From assembly GCA_964630925.1 (NCBI GenBank), contig CAZVZK010000255.1:1-9642 (forward strand): 9,642 nt of DNA, in the 5' to 3' direction. This DNA comes from RGDT01 sp964630925. GTDB taxonomy: Bacteria > Planctomycetota > Planctomycetia > Gemmatales > Gemmataceae. A program made the position numbers and the translations under genes. Within the stretch, counting starts at the first letter, position 1. Every line of letters begins with the position of its first letter. Below the pieces are notes generated by a model. That model saw only the letters and a program-made list of their open reading frames with translations. It did no database searches and was not told the DNA's origin. This document shows positions 1-4,968 of the stretch, in pieces.

Positions 1-1
1 G

Positions 2-64
2 AAACTGGCCCTCTCCCACAGGAAGGCCCTCGACGACTTCATCGCCAACTTCTCCGCCGAGTAG
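2..64 (+). CDS. 3' end of an unidentified gene
   Basis: Only the last 20 codons are in the window, ending in TAG at 62-64 and translating to KLALSHRKALDDFIANFSAE. The first frame base is 2. The piece is mildly amphipathic and cannot be assigned to a family. It is taken as coding because the frame is open to the window edge and the stop is followed directly by an intergenic repeat element with a terminator-like hairpin. The last four codons, including the stop, form part of the left terminal inverted repeat of that element. Whether the gene is real cannot be proved from 63 bases. Confidence 0.5.
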   Translation, partial: KLALSHRKALDDFIANFSAE

Positions 65-196
65 CCGACAGCCAGCAACAGCCGGTTGACAGCCAGCAAC
101 AGCCGGCTTCCCTTCTCATGGGGGGCCGGCTGTTCTTCTTCACTGGCTGTTTACTGGCTTTGACTGGCTGTTAACTGGCTGTCAGCTACTCGGCGG
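54..196. repeat. Palindromic intergenic repeat element, copy 1
   Basis: This is a long imperfect palindrome. The terminal arms 54-75 and 175-196 are inverted copies matching at 21 of 22 positions. Inside, the left arm holds a 19-bp direct repeat (67-85 and 88-106, period 21). The right arm (142-183) holds four units of about 10 bp of the form ACTGGCTGT(T). The centre is a hairpin (98-134). Bases 97-137 match 4197-4237 at 39 of 41 positions, so this is a dispersed family rather than a chance palindrome. GTAG occurs near both ends in inverted orientation, as in REP elements moved by RAYT transposases. That link is only suggestive, and no transposase is present here. Confidence 0.8.
98..140 (+). 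terminator. Core hairpin of repeat copy 1, terminator-like
   Basis: AACAGCCGGC (98-107) pairs perfectly with 125-134. The stem continues through two T-G pairs and three C-G pairs (108-112 with 120-124) around a 7-base loop, giving about 15 pairs. The plus strand then reads TTCTTCTT, a modest U-rich tail. It lies 34 bases after the stop of the upstream gene, so it could end that transcript. The tail is interrupted by C, so termination efficiency is uncertain. Confidence 0.55.
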
Positions 197-233
197 CATC
201 GCCTTTGCTACTCCTCTTTCAACGCCCGCGATG

Positions 234-239
234 AAGGAG
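234..239 (+). promoter_or_regulatory. Ribosome binding site choosing the start at 246
   Basis: AAGGAG lies 6 bases before the ATG at 246. An in-frame ATG at 231 overlaps this site and has no Shine-Dalgarno of its own, so translation more likely begins at 246. That start also gives a normal signal peptide. Confidence 0.75.
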
Positions 240-245
240 CAAGAC

Positions 246-620
246 ATGAACAACATCAAACGGGCCGCCGCGGCCTCCCTCCTCGCCCTCGCCGCCATCA
301 CCTTCCTCGCCCCGCAACGTGCCGACGCGGGCCGCATCGGCGGGCCGGCGTCGGAGACCGTCGTCATCGGGCCGGGGCAGCAGGTGACGTTCGACGTGCC
401 CCTCGCGTACGGCGAGTGGACGCGTGTCACCGCCCAGGGGGACGGGCGCTCCACCATCAGCCTCAACGTCTTCGACATCGACGGCAACTCCGCCGTCGGC
501 GCGGGCGTCCTCGGCAAGCGCGTGGCCAACGTCTTCCCAACCCGCGGGGGGTATTTCCGCATCGTCGTGCAGAACGCCGGCAGCACCCTGGCCACCAGGG
601 TCACCGTCTCCACCGATTGA
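246..620 (+). CDS. Small secreted protein of unknown function
   Basis: A 124-residue protein with a clear Sec signal peptide: MNNIKR, then a hydrophobic stretch at about 7-22, and a likely cleavage after ADA at 26-28. The mature part (about 96 residues) is rich in beta-branched residues and glycine and has no cysteine, suggesting a small beta-sandwich. The segment at 103-122 (YFRIVVQNAG then alternating V and T) recalls the last strands of bacterial pre-peptidase C-terminal (PPC-like) domains, but that is a weak resemblance. No catalytic motif is visible. It probably acts in the periplasm or outside the cell. The gene stands alone between repeat copy 1 and the hairpin at 645-669. An overlapping 176-aa minus frame is judged a shadow, because only this frame has a signal peptide and a good ribosome site. 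Confidence 0.8.
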   Translation: MNNIKRAAAASLLALAAITFLAPQRADAGRIGGPASETVVIGPGQQVTFDVPLAYGEWTRVTAQGDGRSTISLNVFDIDGNSAVGAGVLGKRVANVFPTRGGYFRIVVQNAGSTLATRVTVSTD

Positions 621-644
621 ACGGCGGGCGGATCCGGAAACGAC

Positions 645-669
645 ACAACCCCCGGCCTCCGGGGGTTGT
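645..669. terminator. Perfect 11-bp hairpin, probable bidirectional terminator
   Basis: ACAACCCCCGG (645-655) and CCGGGGGTTGT (659-669) are perfect inverted copies around a 3-base loop. The hairpin sits 25 bases after the stop of the secreted-protein gene and 13 bases beyond the 3' end of the convergent tRNA, the right place to end both transcripts. The T-tract is short on either strand (TTGTTG on plus, TGTGTCGTTT on minus). Confidence 0.65.
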
Positions 670-681
670 TGCATTGATCAG

Positions 682-755
<74 letters not shown>

Positions 756-766
756 TCACGAGGGCT

Positions 767-795
767 ATTTTTACCACATCCCCGGTGCCTGACAA
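767..795 (-). promoter_or_regulatory. Sigma-70 type promoter of the tRNA-Asp gene
   Basis: On the minus strand TTGTCA (795-790, 5 of 6 to TTGACA) is followed after exactly 17 bases by AAAAAT (772-767, 4 of 6 to TATAAT). This is the only A/T-rich patch in a very GC-rich region. Transcription would begin a few bases before the tRNA 5' end at 755, so the tRNA has its own promoter and does not depend on read-through from the rtcB side. Confidence 0.65.
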
Positions 796-803
796 GACCC
801 GCG

Positions 804-1040
804 TCACGAAAATCTCAGCCGCCGCGTGCAGCGGAAATCGTCCGCCCGCCTCAGCAGGCGGTAGTGCGCCGACTCCAGACGCAGCATCTCCTCCTCCGTC
901 GCCGCCACCACCTCGTAGTACCGCGCCTCCAGAGCCTCCACCGCGAACGGCTCGTCGCCGTCCCACGCCATCAGCGGCGGATACTCCCCGCGCAGCCGGG
1001 CCGGCAGCAGCAGACCATCCAGCACGCATCGCAACGTCAT
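804..1040 (-). CDS. Small conserved-looking protein of unknown function (78 aa)
   Basis: The start is ATG at 1040-1038, preceded by GGAGGGG 6-8 bases upstream. The longer open frame runs on into rtcB and is not real there. The 78-residue product starts MTLRCVLDGLLLPARL. It has a tryptophan/aspartate/glutamate patch at 26-31 (WDGDEP), then a likely long helix at about 35-67 (VEALEARYYEVVAATEEEML and onward), and a basic tail CTRRLRFS. There is no signal peptide, membrane segment or recognisable motif. It lies 110 bases downstream of rtcB on the same strand, so it may share that transcript or have its own promoter in the gap. Nothing ties it functionally to RNA ligation. I do not recognise the family. 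Confidence 0.65.
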   Translation of the reverse strand: MTLRCVLDGLLLPARLRGEYPPLMAWDGDEPFAVEALEARYYEVVAATEEEMLRLESAHYRLLRRADDFRCTRRLRFS

Positions 1041-1150
1041 CGGCGGCCCCTCCAGGCGACACGCCAAGGGTAGCCGCCGCACGCGGCCGCGCCCAGCCCG
1101 GTAGGTCCGAAAGCGCCGAACGCATCCGTCGGGCGATGTTGAGCGAATGT

Positions 1151-2674
1151 TCACCCCTTGACCGTCATGAGGGGCTTCAGCTCCGCCACCGGCCGGGCGA
1201 TGTCGGCGGCCTCCAGCGTCTTCACGATCGGCCCGATCCCCTTGTAGGCGTGCGGCGCCTCCTGCTTGATGTCCGCCAGCTTCTTGTCGAGGATGTCGCG
1301 GCGCATCCGCAGGTCTGCACGCCGGAAATCGACCGGCGTCACCACGCGGAACTCCTCCATGAACTTGCGGAACTCGTCGTCGTGCCCCTTGGCCGCCTCG
1401 CCGCGCGACAGCGCCCGCCCCGCGCCGTGGCTCGCGCTCCACAGGGCGTCGGCGTTGCCGCGTCCCACCAGCAGGAAGCTGCTCGCCCCCATCGACCCAG
1501 GCACCAGCACCGGCTCCCCCTCGTAGCGGAACGGCGTGTCCTTGAGCGCCAGGGCGTCGCGTGCCGGGCACGCCCCCTTGCGATGCACGAATAGCCCGCC
1601 CTCGTCCCACACCAGGTTATGCGGCGCATCATAGAGAAGCCGGCTGCCCACCTCGCCGAATACCTCGCGCAGCGACGCCAGGGCCATCAGCGCCAGGAAC
1701 ATGCGGTTGGCGAAGGCGAAGTTGGCCGCGTTGTTCAGCGCGTCCCAGAAGCGGGCGGCCTCCTCGCGGTGCCGCTCGCCCGTCGGCAGCACGAAGATGC
1801 CGTTCTCCGGATGCCTGAGCGTCGCGGGGTACAGCTTCTTCAGCACGTCGCGGTAGTAGCCGCCGCAGACGTGGCCGACCCCCACCGATCCGGTGTGGAC
1901 CATCACCGCCACCTGCCCGACCTTCACGCCCCAGGCGTGGGCCACGGCCCCGTCGAGGATCTTCTCGACGCGCTGGATCTCGACGAAGTGGTTGCCGCCG
2001 CCGATGCTGCCGATCTGGGCGTCGCGCGTCAGCTCGTCGCCGCGCCCGAGGAAGCCCTCGTCCAGCCCGAACACGCGCCGCGCCGGCAGGCTGCCGCAGC
2101 GCTCGACGCGGGCCAGGTCGCGCTCCGGGCTGCCCTCGTGGAACAGGGGCCACAGGCCCTCGTCCTGCGACCTCGGCACCTCCTCCAGCAGGCCCATCAG
2201 CCCGTTGGTGAGCATCGCCACGCGCTGCCGGCGCTTCATCGGGATGTTGCGGCCCGCCTCGAAGTAGATGCTCCGGCAGGCGCCCTCCAGCTCGTCGAGC
2301 CGGCCCGGCACGTCGTCCGCCGACAGGTCGGTGAGGTGGACCCGCATCCCGCAGTTGATGTCGTTGCCGATGGCCTGCGGCACCACGAAGCCGCGCGTCG
2401 CCAGGACGGTGCCGACGGGGATGCCGGCGGCCTTGTGGAAGTCCGGCGTGACCGCGACGCGCTCGATCACGGGGTCGCCGTCGAAGCTGTCGGGCGACAC
2501 GTCGGCGATGCGCTCGGCCGTCTCACGCAGGCGGAGCATGCCGAGCAGCTCGTCCACTGCGGCCGATTCGATGGGGACGTCGGCCCCCGCGAACAGGGTC
2601 GCGTCGACCCCCTGCGGGTTGACGACCTTCAGGCGGCAGGGGCCCAGGCGTTGCAGGCGCGGGTCGGACGGCAT
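1151..2674 (-). CDS. rtcB: RNA-splicing ligase RtcB (tRNA-splicing and RNA-repair ligase)
   Basis: A 507-residue cytoplasmic Mn2+- and GTP-dependent ligase. RtcB joins 2',3'-cyclic phosphate or 3'-phosphate RNA ends to 5'-OH ends through a GMP-histidine intermediate, in tRNA splicing (archaea, eukaryotes) or RNA repair (bacteria). The metal and catalytic residues known from the family are all seen: D105 and C108 in GNDINCGMRV, N228-H229 in GGGNHFVEIQ, H260 in VMVHTGSVGVGH, H352 in YDAPHNLVWD, PGSMGASSF at 392-400, and the guanylylated His at 416 in SASHGAGRALSR. The C-terminus IARPVAELKPLMTVKG is typical. The length fits the long archaeal/eukaryotic-like form (about 480-505 aa) rather than the roughly 408-aa E. 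coli form. The start is ATG 2674 with GAGGGA upstream. No rtcA or archease gene lies in the window. Confidence 0.95.
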   Translation of the reverse strand: MPSDPRLQRLGPCRLKVVNPQGVDATLFAGADVPIESAAVDELLGMLRLRETAERIADVSPDSFDGDPVIERVAVTPDFHKAAGIPVGTVLATRGFVVPQAIGNDINCGMRVHLTDLSADDVPGRLDELEGACRSIYFEAGRNIPMKRRQRVAMLTNGLMGLLEEVPRSQDEGLWPLFHEGSPERDLARVERCGSLPARRVFGLDEGFLGRGDELTRDAQIGSIGGGNHFVEIQRVEKILDGAVAHAWGVKVGQVAVMVHTGSVGVGHVCGGYYRDVLKKLYPATLRHPENGIFVLPTGERHREEAARFWDALNNAANFAFANRMFLALMALASLREVFGEVGSRLLYDAPHNLVWDEGGLFVHRKGACPARDALALKDTPFRYEGEPVLVPGSMGASSFLLVGRGNADALWSASHGAGRALSRGEAAKGHDDEFRKFMEEFRVVTPVDFRRADLRMRRDILDKKLADIKQEAPHAYKGIGPIVKTLEAADIARPVAELKPLMTVKG

Positions 2675-2721
2675 TCGTGTCCCTCGGTTCCGACAGCCAG
2701 ACAGCGCGGACGCGGCGTGGG

Positions 2722-2752
2722 TTCACCACGCCCGGCGGCGATGCGATACAAT
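2722..2752 (+). promoter_or_regulatory. Possible promoter with an operator-like inverted repeat for the 2790 gene
   Basis: TACAAT at 2747-2752 matches TATAAT at 5 of 6 positions and stands out in GC-rich sequence. A weak TTCACC lies 19 bases upstream (2722-2727). A perfect 7-bp inverted repeat (GGCGTGG 2714-2720, CCACGCC 2726-2732, 5-base loop) covers the presumed -35, so a repressor could act there. The region also serves as the upstream region of rtcB on the minus strand. The -35 is poor, so this is tentative. Confidence 0.4.
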
Positions 2753-2756
2753 CACC

Positions 2757-2786
2757 CCGGCCCTCGGGGGCCGAAGCGAGGGCCGG
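2757..2786 (+). promoter_or_regulatory. Leader hairpin covering the ribosome site of the 2790 gene
   Basis: CCGGCCCTCG (2757-2766) and CGAGGGCCGG (2777-2786) are perfect 10-bp inverted copies with a 10-base loop. The 3' strand contains the GAGGG that would serve as Shine-Dalgarno for the ATG at 2790 and ends 3 bases before it. If transcription starts near 2759, the hairpin would be at the very 5' end of the mRNA and could mask initiation. Confidence 0.45.
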
Positions 2787-2789
2787 CCC

Positions 2790-3203
2790 ATGTTCCTGAA
2801 CATACGCCTCGACATGTCGGCGGACTACGACGGCACCGCGGAGCACCTGGCCGAGCTGCTCCTCTCGTGGGCGGGCCACGGCGGCTACCGGCTCGCCGTC
2901 GAACAGCCGGGGCGGTGGGTCTTCCAGCGCGGCGGCCGGTGGGGCGCCTTGCTGGTCCTGTGGGACGTGTACGCCCTGCCGTGCGAGGTGACGGTGTCGC
3001 ACCTGTCGCTCAACCGGCAGGTCCTGGCCACGCTCGTCTGCACGAGCTGGTTCCATGCGGAGACGGGGGGCGACCGCCCGAAGTTGGAGGCGGAGCTGGG
3101 CCGGCTGCGGGCCATGCTCTGCGACACCGCCGCGACGCGCTGGGGGCGGCAAGAGCGGCACGAGGACGGCATCGTGCCGCCCGGCCCGACGAACGTGAAA
3201 TGA
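2790..3203 (+). CDS. Hypothetical protein (137 aa)
   Basis: Starts at the ATG at 2790, giving MFLNIRLDMSADYDGTAEHL. The open frame extends upstream into the antisense of rtcB, which is shadow. The protein looks like one compact soluble domain. It has an N-terminal strand and helix, an aromatic-rich middle at about 41-64 (GRWVFQRGGRWGALLVLWDV), a short motif LPCEVTVSHL, and a C-terminal helix around ELGRLRAMLC. There is no signal peptide, membrane segment or catalytic motif that I can name. A leader hairpin covers its ribosome site and a candidate promoter lies about 40 bases upstream. The next gene starts 92 bases downstream on the same strand, so cotranscription is possible. I do not recognise the family, but a natural-looking amino acid mix supports a real gene. 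Confidence 0.7.
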   Translation: MFLNIRLDMSADYDGTAEHLAELLLSWAGHGGYRLAVEQPGRWVFQRGGRWGALLVLWDVYALPCEVTVSHLSLNRQVLATLVCTSWFHAETGGDRPKLEAELGRLRAMLCDTAATRWGRQERHEDGIVPPGPTNVK

Positions 3204-3295
3204 GGCGCGGCGGCGGAGCAGCGGCCGCCGCCGCGGCGCCGCCCCGTCTCTATCCTATCCCCGTCCCACCCGCGGCCCACGAGACGAGTGACACC

Positions 3296-4147
3296 ATGTC
3301 CGCCGACCGTTGGCATCAGCTCCTGGCCGCGCCCGCGGAGGGCGAGGGCCACGCGGCTTGGTTCCGCCGCATCGCCGCACGCCTCCTGGGCGGGGCGCGT
3401 CTGCACGCCGGGCGCGAGCCGCTCCGCTTCACCGAGGTCGAGTTCTACTACCACGGCCCCGGCCACGAGGACGTGTTCACCCACCGCGACCCCGTCCAGA
3501 AGGCCACCGGCCCGTGGTACTTCCACCGCACCGCCGGCGTCTACCGGGGGGGCAGCTTCAAGGGCTTCGACCTCACCTTCGGCGGGCCGGACGCCTTCGG
3601 CGGCGTGCTGATCCGCGGCCTGGCGCGCGAGGACGGCTCGCTGATCGACGGCCCGTCCCTGAGCGTCGATCACCTCCTCGCCTGCACCGGGGCGGAGGGC
3701 GTGGCCCGGCTCGACGGCGCGCTCGCCGGCCGCCCGGCCTGGGACCCCGCCGTCCCCCTCCGCCTGGAGTGGGTGGACGAGGGGACGGCCCCGGCCGCGC
3801 TCGAGACCGCGCGTGTCGGGCTGTCGCTCAAGCGGCTGCGGAAGGCGGACCCGCCGACGCGGTTCATCCTGCGCCGCTACCGCTTCCTTTCGGAGCCGCG
3901 GAGGATCTCGAAGGGGAAGCTGCAGATGGTGCTGGCGCTGCACGCGGACGGCGCGACGCCCGAGGAGATCCGCGAGAGGACGGGATGCACCAAGGGGGCC
4001 ATCGCGCGGTACATCGCCGACTTCGCCGAGGGCGCCCGGCAGGGGGCGGACGGGGAGGCGTTCGACGGGTATTTCGGGGTGGAGCTGGGGCCGAAGGAGC
4101 TGGCCCGCCTGCACGGGCTGTGGCGGACGCGGTTCGGGAGTAGCTGA
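3296..4147 (+). CDS. Conserved uncharacterised protein with C-terminal helix-turn-helix
   Basis: A 283-residue soluble protein. An N-terminal helical part (1-35) is followed by a motif-rich core: FTEVEFYYHGPGHEDVFTH at 45-63, WYFHR at 74-78, GGSFKGFDLTFGG at 85-97, GGVLIRGL at 102-109 and IDGPSLSVDHLL at 117-128. The order 'E-x-E-x-Y ... H ... LLIR ... I-x-GP' loosely recalls alkyladenine DNA glycosylases, but I cannot confirm homology. Residues about 205-245 (KLQMVLALHADGATPEEIRE, TGCTKGAIARYI) look like a DNA-binding helix-turn-helix. A nucleic-acid role is therefore a guess. The start is ATG 3296 with only a weak GACGAG ribosome site; a longer frame upstream is shadow. The last codons AGT AGC TGA lie inside the left end of repeat copy 2. 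Confidence 0.75.
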   Translation: MSADRWHQLLAAPAEGEGHAAWFRRIAARLLGGARLHAGREPLRFTEVEFYYHGPGHEDVFTHRDPVQKATGPWYFHRTAGVYRGGSFKGFDLTFGGPDAFGGVLIRGLAREDGSLIDGPSLSVDHLLACTGAEGVARLDGALAGRPAWDPAVPLRLEWVDEGTAPAALETARVGLSLKRLRKADPPTRFILRRYRFLSEPRRISKGKLQMVLALHADGATPEEIRERTGCTKGAIARYIADFAEGARQGADGEAFDGYFGVELGPKELARLHGLWRTRFGSS

Positions 4148-4282
4148 CGATGGTCGTTGGCAGCCGTGAACATCCAGTCAACAGTCAGTAAACGGCCAAC
4201 AGCCGGCTTCCCTTCTCACGGGAGGCCGGCTGTTCTTGCTGTTGACTGGCTGCGGAAGGCTGTTGACTGGCTGTCAACTACT
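4139..4282. repeat. Palindromic intergenic repeat element, copy 2
   Basis: Same family as the element at 54-196. The core 4197-4237 is identical to 97-137 except at two positions. The ends AGTAGCTGAC (4139-4148) and the inverted AGTAGTTGAC (4282-4273) match at 9 of 10. The right arm carries GACTGGCTG(C) and GACTGGCTGTC units (4243-4276); the left arm has decayed versions (CCAGTCAACAGTCAGTAAAC). It sits between two convergent genes, and both of their TGA stop codons (4145-4147 and 4276-4274) fall within its terminal repeats. The arms are more diverged than the core, which suggests the hairpin is the conserved part. Confidence 0.75.
4198..4237. terminator. Core hairpin of repeat copy 2, terminator-like
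   Basis: AACAGCCGGC (4198-4207) pairs with GCCGGCTGTT (4225-4234), extended by TTCCC with GGGAG (4208-4212 with 4220-4224). Compared with copy 1, a T-G pair (109-123) has become T-A (4209-4223), a change that keeps pairing. Position between convergent stop codons fits a two-way terminator, although the T-run after it is short (TTCTTG). Confidence 0.6.
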
Positions 4283-4711
4283 GAAAGACAGGGCGAGGGT
4301 GCCGGAAGGGTTGTCCTTGCGGACCTGGGGCTGGGTGTCGCGCAGCTCGACATGGAAGACGTTGGCGCACACGCGAAGCTCGTCGCCGGATTGCAGCGCC
4401 TGGCGCGGGGGCTGGACCATGGTGGCGTCGCCCTGGCGCGGGGGGCGGTGGCCGATACGCTGGCCGTTCAGGTGGGTGCCGTTGAGGCTGCCGAGGTCCT
4501 GGACCCAGGCGCCTGCCGGTTCGATCTCGATGATGCAGTGCTGCCGTGAGACGGTCGGGTCGCCCGGCAGCGGCAGGCCGCAGGAGCGTGACCTACCGAG
4601 GACGCAATGCGAGGGCCCGTCGAAGGCAAACTCCCTGCCCCGCAGATCGCCCGCCGTGGCCTTGAGTATGATGAGGGTCGGCATGGAGCTGGCCCCTGGG
4701 TTCTTCTTCAT
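4274..4711 (-). CDS. FHA-domain protein (phosphothreonine-binding)
   Basis: A 145-residue protein that is essentially one forkhead-associated domain, a module that binds phosphothreonine peptides and usually works with Ser/Thr kinases. Beta-strand core PTLIILKATA at 11-20 is followed by the signature residues: LGRS at 38-41, S55-R56-x-H58 in TVSRQHCII, and SLNGTHLNG at 75-83 (S75, N77, G78, T79, N82, G83). All phosphopeptide-contact positions of the family appear intact. There is no signal peptide or second domain, so it probably acts as a cytoplasmic adaptor. Start ATG 4711 is chosen for its strong GGAGG 5 bases upstream; an internal ATG at 4684 (MPTLIIL) is the alternative. The C-terminal SFSS-stop is encoded by the end of repeat copy 2. 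Upstream lie a leader hairpin and a sigma-54-type promoter. No kinase gene is in the window. Confidence 0.9.
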   Translation of the reverse strand: MKKNPGASSMPTLIILKATAGDLRGREFAFDGPSHCVLGRSRSCGLPLPGDPTVSRQHCIIEIEPAGAWVQDLGSLNGTHLNGQRIGHRPPRQGDATMVQPPRQALQSGDELRVCANVFHVELRDTQPQVRKDNPSGTLALSFSS

Positions 4712-4731
4712 CTCACCCTCCACACTTGGGG

Positions 4732-4748
4732 GGGCGGATGTTCCGCCC
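4732..4748 (-). promoter_or_regulatory. Leader hairpin upstream of the FHA gene
   Basis: GGGCGGA (4732-4738) and TCCGCCC (4742-4748) are a perfect 7-bp inverted repeat with a 3-base loop. It lies about 3 bases downstream of the transcription start predicted from the sigma-54 promoter and 11 bases before the GGAGG site, so it would form the 5' cap structure of the mRNA. It could stabilise the message or affect initiation. Confidence 0.4.
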
Positions 4749-4762
4749 ACGGAAGTAAACTC

Positions 4763-4777
4763 GCAAGAGGCGTGCCA
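4763..4777 (-). promoter_or_regulatory. Sigma-54 (-24/-12) promoter of the FHA gene
   Basis: The minus strand reads TGGCACG, four bases, then TTGC: GG at -25/-24 (4776-4775), exactly 10 bases, and GC at -13/-12 (4764-4763). It matches the RpoN consensus TGGCAC-N5-TTGC at every defined base. It lies 52 bases before the FHA start codon in the right orientation, predicting transcription from about 4751. Promoters of this type need an ATP-driven activator bound upstream; a candidate palindrome is at 4806-4819. Confidence 0.7.
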
Positions 4778-4805
4778 GAGCGGACAGGATCCTCCGAGGT
4801 TTTTC

Positions 4806-4819
4806 GGGGCCGCGGCCCC
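4806..4819. promoter_or_regulatory. Perfect 14-bp palindrome upstream of the sigma-54 promoter
   Basis: GGGGCCGCGGCCCC is self-complementary without a loop, centred about 60 bases upstream of the predicted start of the FHA transcript. It could be a dimeric activator site. Activators of sigma-54 usually bind somewhat further upstream, and GC-only palindromes arise easily in such DNA, so this is weak. Confidence 0.25.
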
Positions 4820-4915
4820 CCACCCCCACCGACGCCTCGTGCAGATGGCTTCATCCCCCAATACGCCCGGGTTTTGGCGTCGTGACCCGGAATCGGGCCG
4901 GCGCCCGGGAAAGTG

Positions 4916-4950
4916 CCCGCCGGCGCGGCACCCTCAGCCGCGCCGGCGGG
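4916..4950 (-). terminator. Terminator hairpin of the universal stress protein gene
   Basis: CCCGCCGGCGCGGC (4916-4929) and GCCGCGCCGGCGGG (4937-4950) are perfect 14-bp inverted copies around a 7-base loop, starting 18 bases after the stop of the minus-strand stress-protein gene. The tail on the minus strand is CACTTTCCC, so the T-run is short, but the stem is very stable and well placed. Confidence 0.65.
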
Positions 4951-4968
4951 CGGGTGTAGCATTGTGGA

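Noticed and set aside
54..196. Integron attC or phage attachment site
   Set aside because: No integrase is in the window, the core hairpin lacks the attC R/L box pattern, and the site is not at the tRNA.
1619..3295. Upstream part of an 842-codon plus-strand frame
   Set aside because: Antisense to rtcB, which has all family motifs, and crosses the 2790-3203 gene in another frame. Only the part from 3296 has protein-like sequence.
4708..4968. Possible small gene in the gap between the FHA and Usp genes
   Set aside because: The open frames here are Pro/Gly-rich, have no ribosome site and lie over the terminator hairpin, palindrome and sigma-54 promoter.
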